A program made the position numbers and the translations under genes. 64,000 nt of DNA from Tritrichomonas musculus (lineage: Eukaryota > Parabasalia > Tritrichomonadida > Tritrichomonadidae), in contig JAPFFF010000070.1 of NCBI GenBank assembly GCA_039105265.1, positions 186,001 through 250,000 on the forward strand, in the 5' to 3' direction. The notes below the pieces were generated by a model. The model was not told where the DNA came from. It saw only the letters and a list, made by a program, of their open reading frames with translations, and ran no database searches. Numbering within the stretch: position 1 is the stretch's first letter; every line of letters begins with the position of its first letter. Positions 58,901 through 64,000 of this stretch are shown here, piece after piece.

Positions 58901-60711
58901 ACTTTACAATGACCCAATTAAAGGTAAATGTCATCTTTGTAAAGAGCATTTCACATATCAAAACAAACCAACTCTTGATAGAATTAACAATGATATTGGA
59001 CATGAATTTTCAAATTGTTTGTTGGCTTGCGCTGAATGCAATAAACTTCGAAAACGAGATGACCCAAAAATAACTGCATTGAGAATTCAATTAAAAAAAT
59101 ATTGCAAACTACATCATCTTCCAACTTTGATAAATAATGAAGATGAATATTATACAATTCGAAATGCAATTGCTGGTGGATTATCAAATGTAATGCATCG
59201 TGTTAACATCAAAGGTGAAACTCATATCAACAAATTCCGTTACGACGGAATTAATAACAAGGTAATCTCATATGATACAAATAATATTCAAACACATATT
59301 CTTGGAATTGATTTCAATTCACTTTATCCTTCATCATTCAGTTCAAATCCACATCCATTTATTAAGTACCATGGAGGAATTATGTTCATGCCAGGTGCTT
59401 TCATTCGAAGGATTGAAGCAAAGGATAAACAATCTCGAGAACGTTGTATGAAAATCATAACTTCAAAATCACGTTTTTCAAATAAACCAAATTATGTTTT
59501 CTATGCTGTTGTGAAACTATCTTGTCCCAAATCAAAAATCAATTATTTCATTAATTTCCCACCAGTATTTCGAAACATCAATATCACAAATAATGAAGAA
59601 ACAATTGGTTCATACATGTACAATTACATGAAATCAAACAATTTAAATTCAATCGATAAGGAAGAACGTAAATTAACAATGTTGCTTGACACAAATGGGG
59701 AATACATGGTTTTCTCAAATTATTACCTTTGGTTCCTTCTTGACCATGGATTGGTAATCGATGATGTCAAATCTGTTTCACAATATGAATGTCACACTGG
59801 ATTCAACCAATTTGTTAATGAATTTATGAAAAAACGTCAGGATATCATCTCTGGAAAGGAACATGGAAATGGCGCTGAAAGCGACTTGAGCGTAGCGAAC
59901 GAGAAGTTATAAAATCAGTATGAACGGTTCTTATGGATATGATGGAATGAATACTGAGAAGTTCTCTAAAATCAAAATTTGTGATGCGAATAAGGCTTAC
60001 CAATCAATTATCTCACAAACTTATATGGGTGGTGCTCAATTAAATGATAACACATTTATGATACAACATTCTCCAAAATCATATCATTGTACAACTTGTT
60101 TACAAGAATCACTTTGGACACTTGATAATGCAAAATTCTGGTATTTGACTTTCTATTATGATTTCATGAATCGATGCTTGGATATGGAACGTTTACATTT
60201 AACATCCCTCGATACCGATTCATATTACTGGGCTATCGCCGGGAATCCAAATGAACCACCAACTCAAAATTTCGATTACATTATCAAAAACAAAGAATAC
60301 TATGACAAACATATTTATAAATTCATGCCAAATCCTAATATTGGAACAATCGAAGATGAAAAAAAGATATTAGGTCTAAGTGTTGAGAAATATGGGGATA
60401 ATCAAATTGCTCTTGCACCCAAATGTTACACCATTTGGAATAATAATGGACAAACCAAATCATTAAAATTGAAAGGAGTATCACTTAAAAAGAATGATAT
60501 TAAATATCCAGATTATAAATCAATTATTGAAAACAATTCTGTTAAACAAGGTAAGAATATTAATCTTCAAATGAATGGAAATCAAATGTCAAAATTGACT
60601 ATTCAAAAAAATGCGTTAACTGGTTTACATACAAAAATGATTGTTTTAGAAAATAATTCATGTGCACCATTTGTTAAAGGAATTACTGCTAATGATTATA
60701 TTATTCAATGA
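55938..60711 (+). pseudogene. Protein-primed family B DNA polymerase, element D
   Basis: All parts of the B polymerase are recognisable in the same order: acidic block with DDKLCFYRFLA, CPKCHSY...HVKHC finger, exonuclease YDFET, FGFNSSRFDSN, AYNDND, HNH-like CHLCKEHF...TLDRINND...CAECNKLR cluster, motif A DFNSLYPS, SMNGSYGYDG and a motif C region with DTDS. The N-terminal region has two copies of a roughly 45-residue unit marked by RESFY-[DE]-DEQPNESD. Locus broken, about one break; otherwise well preserved, so not old. Confidence 0.9.
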
Positions 60712-60721
60712 AATGACGACT

Positions 60722-60765
60722 ATGGGAAATCCCATACTCGAAAAAAATATATGAAAAACGTGATT
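60722..60765 (+). repeat. Palindrome-plus-tail mini-repeat (type 2), element D
   Basis: ATGGGAAATCCCAT then ACTCG, an AT stretch, and ATGAAAAACGTGAT. The flank CGAC before it and the tail after it match 14644-14691 in element B although the palindrome itself differs, so arms vary while keeping complementarity. Confidence 0.75.
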
Positions 60766-60840
60766 ATTAAAAATATTTTTTTTATTCGTTATTTGAATTA
60801 TCTTATAAATCTAATTTTTCGGTAAAATTGAATTACTATT

Positions 60841-61036
60841 CAAATTAGAATCATCCGACAAATCTGTATTTTTGATAGAGTTCTCAAATTAAAATCATCC
60901 GACAAATCTGTAATTTTGAATTACTATTCAAATTAAAATCATCCGACAAATCTGTAATAATTGTGAAAGAATTCTGCAGAATCTGATAAATTGAATTACT
61001 TCTTAAATAAAATTCATCAGAGAAATCTGATAAATT
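60841..61036. repeat. Tandem-like repeats with CATCCGACAAATCTGTA
   Basis: CAAATTAAAATCATCCGACA plus AATCTGTA at 60841, 60884 and 60929, about 44 bp apart, and a diverged fourth copy ending near 61036. Confidence 0.8.
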
Positions 61037-61577
61037 CTGAGCATGGCATCTTCTATTCAATTATAAAATTTTTAAATTCAATGCTCTCTCAATTTTACGG
61101 AAATTTCCGATTTTTCGAATTTTATATCCAGAGCATCTTTTGGAACAAATATCATATATATTTGTAATCATCACATAACCCCAATTTCAAATATTTCACT
61201 TTTTCGATTTTTGGTTTCAGATGATTATCTCATCTAATATCTTGAAAATTCAAATTTCAAATAAAATAGCTAATCGCAATTAGTTACACAAGAACATCAA
61301 TAAAACAACGTTTTACAGTATCATAATAAGTTTATTCTATGAAATCAGTGTGAAAAAAATATTAACATTTTTAATAATCAACTTCTTTAGCTCAGTGAAA
61401 CAAAGTAATTATACAATTATATTGCGGACTTATATAGTAATATATATTTTAAAAATCAGATTCTCAAATCAACTGTAAACATGAAATTTTCGCATTTATA
61501 TTATTCTATTCAAAAAGTGGATTAATAAAATTTATTTTTCAAATTTAATTTTTTTTAATTTTTTATCTTCTTCAAAA

Positions 61578-62336
61578 ATGAACACAATTGTTACACCAAT
61601 CAATGATGAATACGAATATTTACAATACAATGAACAACTTAGAATCATTCACTCCAAATCTGATGACATGTTTCAAATCAAATCAATAATCGATTCATGC
61701 AACTCTGATAAACGTGTAAATGACTGGCTTGATAACAAAACAACTAAAGAATTACTTAAATATGGGCGTGCGGAAATTTCCGCAAGCGAAAAATTATATG
61801 AAAATCGTCCAAATCTTTCAAATGAATTAAGAGGATATTATGTTCACCGTTTACTTGTTAATCATATTGCTATCTGGTGTTCCCCAGCATATTCTTGGCA
61901 AATTATGAAACTTCTTGATTCATACTTTAATCAACAACGAATTCAATTACAAAATCAACTCAATGAAAAACAAAATCAAATTAACAATATAACTCCTCGT
62001 GTCGTTCCAAATAATCGTGAACATGATTATAAATACCTTATTTGGCTTGAACAAATTCCTGATGATAATGCAAATGTGAAACTTCATCTTGTTCGAAGAC
62101 ATAAGGATTATTTTTATAAAGTTCGTTCACATTATGATGATTTGAATGAAAGATGGTTCTTTAGAGAGAACCTTCCTATTTCAATGACCATTAATTTGGA
62201 TATTAAAAACATTATTCGTGAAAACTTCGATGAAACAGAAGCTAATATTAATGGAAATACAATTACAATTAATCGTGAAATACTTGATGATTTACATGAA
62301 ATGATTGAAACATATTTCAACGAATTTCAGGAATAA
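61578..62336 (+). CDS. KilA-N domain protein, element D
   Basis: 252 residues. KilA-N-like core at about 25-125: D-x-FQI-x-SI, VNDWLDNK, T-x-ELLKY, then LRGYYVHRLL, AIWCSPAYSWQIMKLLDSYF. KilA-N is a DNA-binding fold found in phage antirepressors and large DNA virus proteins, often as an accessory regulator. A coiled-coil Gln/Asn stretch and a second small domain with LVRRHKDYFYKVRSH follow, reminiscent of the T5orf172-like or DUF regions paired with KilA-N. A type 2 mini-repeat (61770-61810) falls inside the frame, encoding GRAEISASE within the core. Confidence 0.75.
   Translation: MNTIVTPINDEYEYLQYNEQLRIIHSKSDDMFQIKSIIDSCNSDKRVNDWLDNKTTKELLKYGRAEISASEKLYENRPNLSNELRGYYVHRLLVNHIAIWCSPAYSWQIMKLLDSYFNQQRIQLQNQLNEKQNQINNITPRVVPNNREHDYKYLIWLEQIPDDNANVKLHLVRRHKDYFYKVRSHYDDLNERWFFRENLPISMTINLDIKNIIRENFDETEANINGNTITINREILDDLHEMIETYFNEFQE
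61770..61810 (+). repeat. Palindrome-plus-tail mini-repeat (type 2) inside KilA-N gene
   Basis: Perfect 14-bp palindrome GCGGAAATTTCCGC, then AAGCGAAAAATTATATGAAA and ATCGT, matching the tail at 14664 and 60736 with a few changes. The frame passes through it. Confidence 0.65.
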
Positions 62337-62366
62337 ATCAATTAACAAAATTATTTTTTTTGCGTC

Positions 62367-62491
62367 TAGGAGAAAACTCCTACACGAATAAATGTTGATA
62401 ACTAAGGTCTGAAACCAATGTCAAAAATGTCCGTAGGAAATCCTCCGCTCGAATAAATGTTGATAACCAATGTCTGGAATCAATGTCAAAA
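62367..62491. repeat. Two copies of palindrome plus CGAATAAATGTTGATAAC, element D
   Basis: First palindrome TAGGAG-AAAA-CTCCTA at 62367-62382, second AGGA-AA-TCCT at 62435-62444; each is followed by CGAATAAATGTTGATAAC, a GTCTG-AA block and CAATGTCAAAA. Copies are 65 bp apart. They look like a variant of the type 2 mini-repeat, between the KilA-N and HNH genes. Confidence 0.7.
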
Positions 62492-62591
62492 CTAACCGGA
62501 AAAAAAATCTGTTTAGAAATTATTTTTTTGTCATCTTCTCAAAATTAATTTTTCAAATTTAATTTTTTTTTAATTTTTTTTCTACTATAAA

Positions 62592-62987
62592 ATGACAACA
62601 AATTACATTCATGAATATGCTGACGAAATTATATTTGATGAATTTTTGAAATATATAATTGAATCAAAACCTGATACTACTTATGTTCCATTACTTAATT
62701 TTGAATACAAGTATGCAATTCAAACCGAATTTCCATTTATTATTACACTGGGTCGTGGTGAACGTGTTTTAGAAGAAATCATGAAAAACAATTGTCCACA
62801 TGTTAAATTGAACGGAAAATTATATAAAAAACATGAATTAATCGCTAAACAATTTATTCCAAACCCTAATAATTATAAATTTGTTAAGCATATTAATCAT
62901 AACAAATTTGATTATCATATTGACAATCTTTGTTGGACTAATGATTCTCGATGTGTACGTTATACACCATCTGGTATAATTTATTAA
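62592..62987 (+). CDS. HNH-like protein, element D
   Basis: 131 residues. The C-terminal half matches the HNH genes at 13941 and 33801: FPFIIT strand, LYKKHELIAKQFIPN block, then KHINHNKFDYHIDNLCW. The N-terminal 60 residues are its own. Located between the KilA-N gene and the YYNYSI gene. Confidence 0.65.
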   Translation: MTTNYIHEYADEIIFDEFLKYIIESKPDTTYVPLLNFEYKYAIQTEFPFIITLGRGERVLEEIMKNNCPHVKLNGKLYKKHELIAKQFIPNPNNYKFVKHINHNKFDYHIDNLCWTNDSRCVRYTPSGIIY

Positions 62988-63070
62988 ATCAATTAACAAT
63001 TATTTTTTTTGTCATTTCTTCCGAAACTCAATTTTTAAAATTTATTTTCAATTTTTTATTTTGTAATCAA

Positions 63071-63532
63071 ATGACAACATCTAACCTTCGAGTATATGAA
63101 TACATCAATTCATTAATCTCATTATTACCAAATCCAGATGAATATCAAAAATGTGATTTTACATTACTTTGTGAACGATTTCCAATTAATATCGGAAAAG
63201 GTACTTACCTTGTTCGCGTATTATATATTTCATTAACCAATTCCGACAAAAAAATCACACGAATTTATCCAAATCAATTGAAAGATATGAATCTTGAACA
63301 TGTAATTCTAACATCAAATCTCCGACGAAGGATTAACATAAATTCTTTTGAAACATTTGTTAATGGTAATACAGATGTTCAAACATTTAAAGAACATTCA
63401 TTTTACAATTATTCAATTGAACGAATTAACAAATCAAATCAAGAAATGATTTTGAAACTTCGCGAGAAATATGAAATACCTGAACCACAAATATTTAAAG
63501 GAAACCATCAAGATATTGTTCTTGATGAATAA
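63071..63532 (+). CDS. Conserved small Polinton protein, YYNYSI family, element D copy
   Basis: 153 residues from the ATG at 63071, chosen because the protein then starts like 8326-8784; the in-frame ATG at 62951 would overlap the HNH gene. Shared blocks: LRVYEYINSLISLL, CDFTLLCE, VLYISL, LEHVILTSN, RRRI, NYSIERINK, EPQIFKG. It converges on the ATPase gene, as in element B. Confidence 0.75.
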   Translation: MTTSNLRVYEYINSLISLLPNPDEYQKCDFTLLCERFPINIGKGTYLVRVLYISLTNSDKKITRIYPNQLKDMNLEHVILTSNLRRRININSFETFVNGNTDVQTFKEHSFYNYSIERINKSNQEMILKLREKYEIPEPQIFKGNHQDIVLDE

Positions 63533-63553
63533 ATTGAATATTTTTTTGTCTAT

Positions 63554-63571
63554 TTAACAGTTAACTGTTAA
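63554..63571. terminator. 18-bp palindrome between convergent genes
   Basis: TTAACAGTTAACTGTTAA is a perfect palindrome 22 bp after one stop codon. TGGCGCCA and an AGTACT-type inverted pair follow at about 63635-63658, just before the convergent ATPase stop. Position suggests a shared 3'-end signal; function is inferred. Confidence 0.4.
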
Positions 63572-63655
63572 TTGTGTATGGTTCCTAGCGGATTTAGCAT
63601 AGCCAAAATATTTTTTTTTGTACTTTTCACCTTTGGCGCCAGGTACTGAAAGTAC

Positions 63656-64000
63656 TTACTGGTTGAATCTTATAAATTCAATACTTCCTTCTCGTGTATT
63701 CACCAAAACAAAATCATGATTCTTCATTCGATTATATTGTCTCCACAAATCTTCAAATTCAACTGGTATAACAACTTGTTGATATATATATGACATCTTT
63801 TGCCTTGAGAATCCATTGAAAATAAAGAATGAAGTACAATTATTCTTATAATCTGTTGGAATCGCTTTGAAGAATTGAACGTTCACATAAACGATTGAAT
63901 GTTTGTGTCTCAATTGAGTTATATAATTTGTGAAGTAAGCAGATTTTAACAATTTCGATTTAATAAAGTCTTCACACAGAATTATTGTATTTAATGGCAC
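63656..64000 (-). CDS. Packaging ATPase (A32-like), element D, N-terminus beyond window
   Basis: The last 114 or so codons of an ATPase nearly identical in sequence to the C-terminal part of 8813-9721: TIILCEDFIKSKLLKSAYF (Walker B strand region), QLRHKHSIVYVNVQFFK, and NTREGSIEFI at the end. The frame remains open at the right edge, so the gene starts outside the window. It places element D in the same Polinton family as B. Confidence 0.85.
   Translation of the reverse strand: MPLNTIILCEDFIKSKLLKSAYFTNYITQLRHKHSIVYVNVQFFKAIPTDYKNNCTSFFIFNGFSRQKMSYIYQQVVIPVEFEDLWRQYNRMKNHDFVLVNTREGSIEFIRFNQ

Larger units (their letters stand above)
60712..61577. other. Spacer after polymerase, element D
   Basis: No supported gene. 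Starts with a type 2 palindromic mini-repeat, followed by the 44-bp repeats at 60841-61036, then AT-rich sequence with nothing further that I can name. Confidence 0.6.
55130..64000. mobile_element. Polinton element D, B-like, partial at right
   Basis: Contains a polymerase close to that of B, and an ATPase and a YYNYSI-family protein very close to those of B, but in the order polymerase, KilA-N, HNH, YYNYSI, ATPase instead of having polymerase and ATPase at opposite ends. Terminal repeats were not found; the left end is set at the first gene and the right end is outside. About one visible break, in the polymerase gene. Confidence 0.75.

Noticed and set aside
62951-63070. N-terminal extension of the YYNYSI gene of element D
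   Set aside because: Overlaps the HNH gene, hydrophobic noise, and the homologue at 8326 starts at the later methionine.
1-64000. tRNA, rRNA, ordinary host genes, introns
   Set aside because: I looked for clover-leaf tRNA features, rRNA-like blocks, spliced host genes and housekeeping motifs and saw none that I could support.

Overview
The window is AT-rich eukaryotic DNA made almost entirely of Polinton/Maverick (polintovirus-like) elements, with a hAT DNA transposon and AT-rich spacers between them. No ordinary host gene, rRNA or tRNA was recognised. The density of Polintons, the 6-bp target duplication, KilA-N and HNH genes and the base composition suggest a trichomonad such as Trichomonas vaginalis, whose genome is known to be full of Mavericks. 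That host call is inference from memory, not proven here.

Layout. Element A (before position 1 to about 34.47 kb) is a Polinton read mostly on the minus strand. It carries minor-capsid-like genes, small virion-type genes, a major capsid gene, a packaging ATPase, an integrase, a Ulp1/adenain-like protease and an HNH gene; its DNA polymerase end lies outside the window. Element B (8053-28874, 20,822 bp) is a second, different Polinton inserted inside the packaging ATPase gene of A. It has 227-bp terminal inverted repeats that look identical by eye and a 6-bp target duplication TACCTG on both sides, so the insertion is recent. B has its own ATPase, major capsid gene, HNH gene, integrase, jelly-roll candidate, a large conserved protein, a tail-fibre-like gene and a 1546-residue protein-primed DNA polymerase. 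It looks nearly whole, with about one break.

Element C (about 36.7-50.4 kb) is an older, AT-drifted relative of the right half of B, in the same gene order (hydrophilic protein, large protein, fibre, small basic protein, polymerase). It has no recognisable integrase, capsid or ATPase genes and about five breaks. One is a 2.1-kb non-autonomous DNA transposon with an 8-bp target duplication in the fibre gene; another is a stretch holding a hairpin minisatellite in the polymerase gene. Between C and the next element is an apparently intact hAT transposase gene (52000-53739). Element D (about 55.1 kb to beyond the end) is a B-like Polinton with a different gene order: polymerase, KilA-N, HNH, a small conserved family, then the ATPase. 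It has about one visible break.

How the genes fit together: the polymerase (exonuclease, palm and an embedded HNH-like zinc cluster) would copy the element; the retrovirus-like integrase inserts it and creates the 6-bp duplication; the capsid proteins, ATPase, protease and fibre form a virion-type module. Across B and D there are two families of short palindromic repeats, some lying in frame inside coding genes, which I regard with the nested insertion as the most unusual content.
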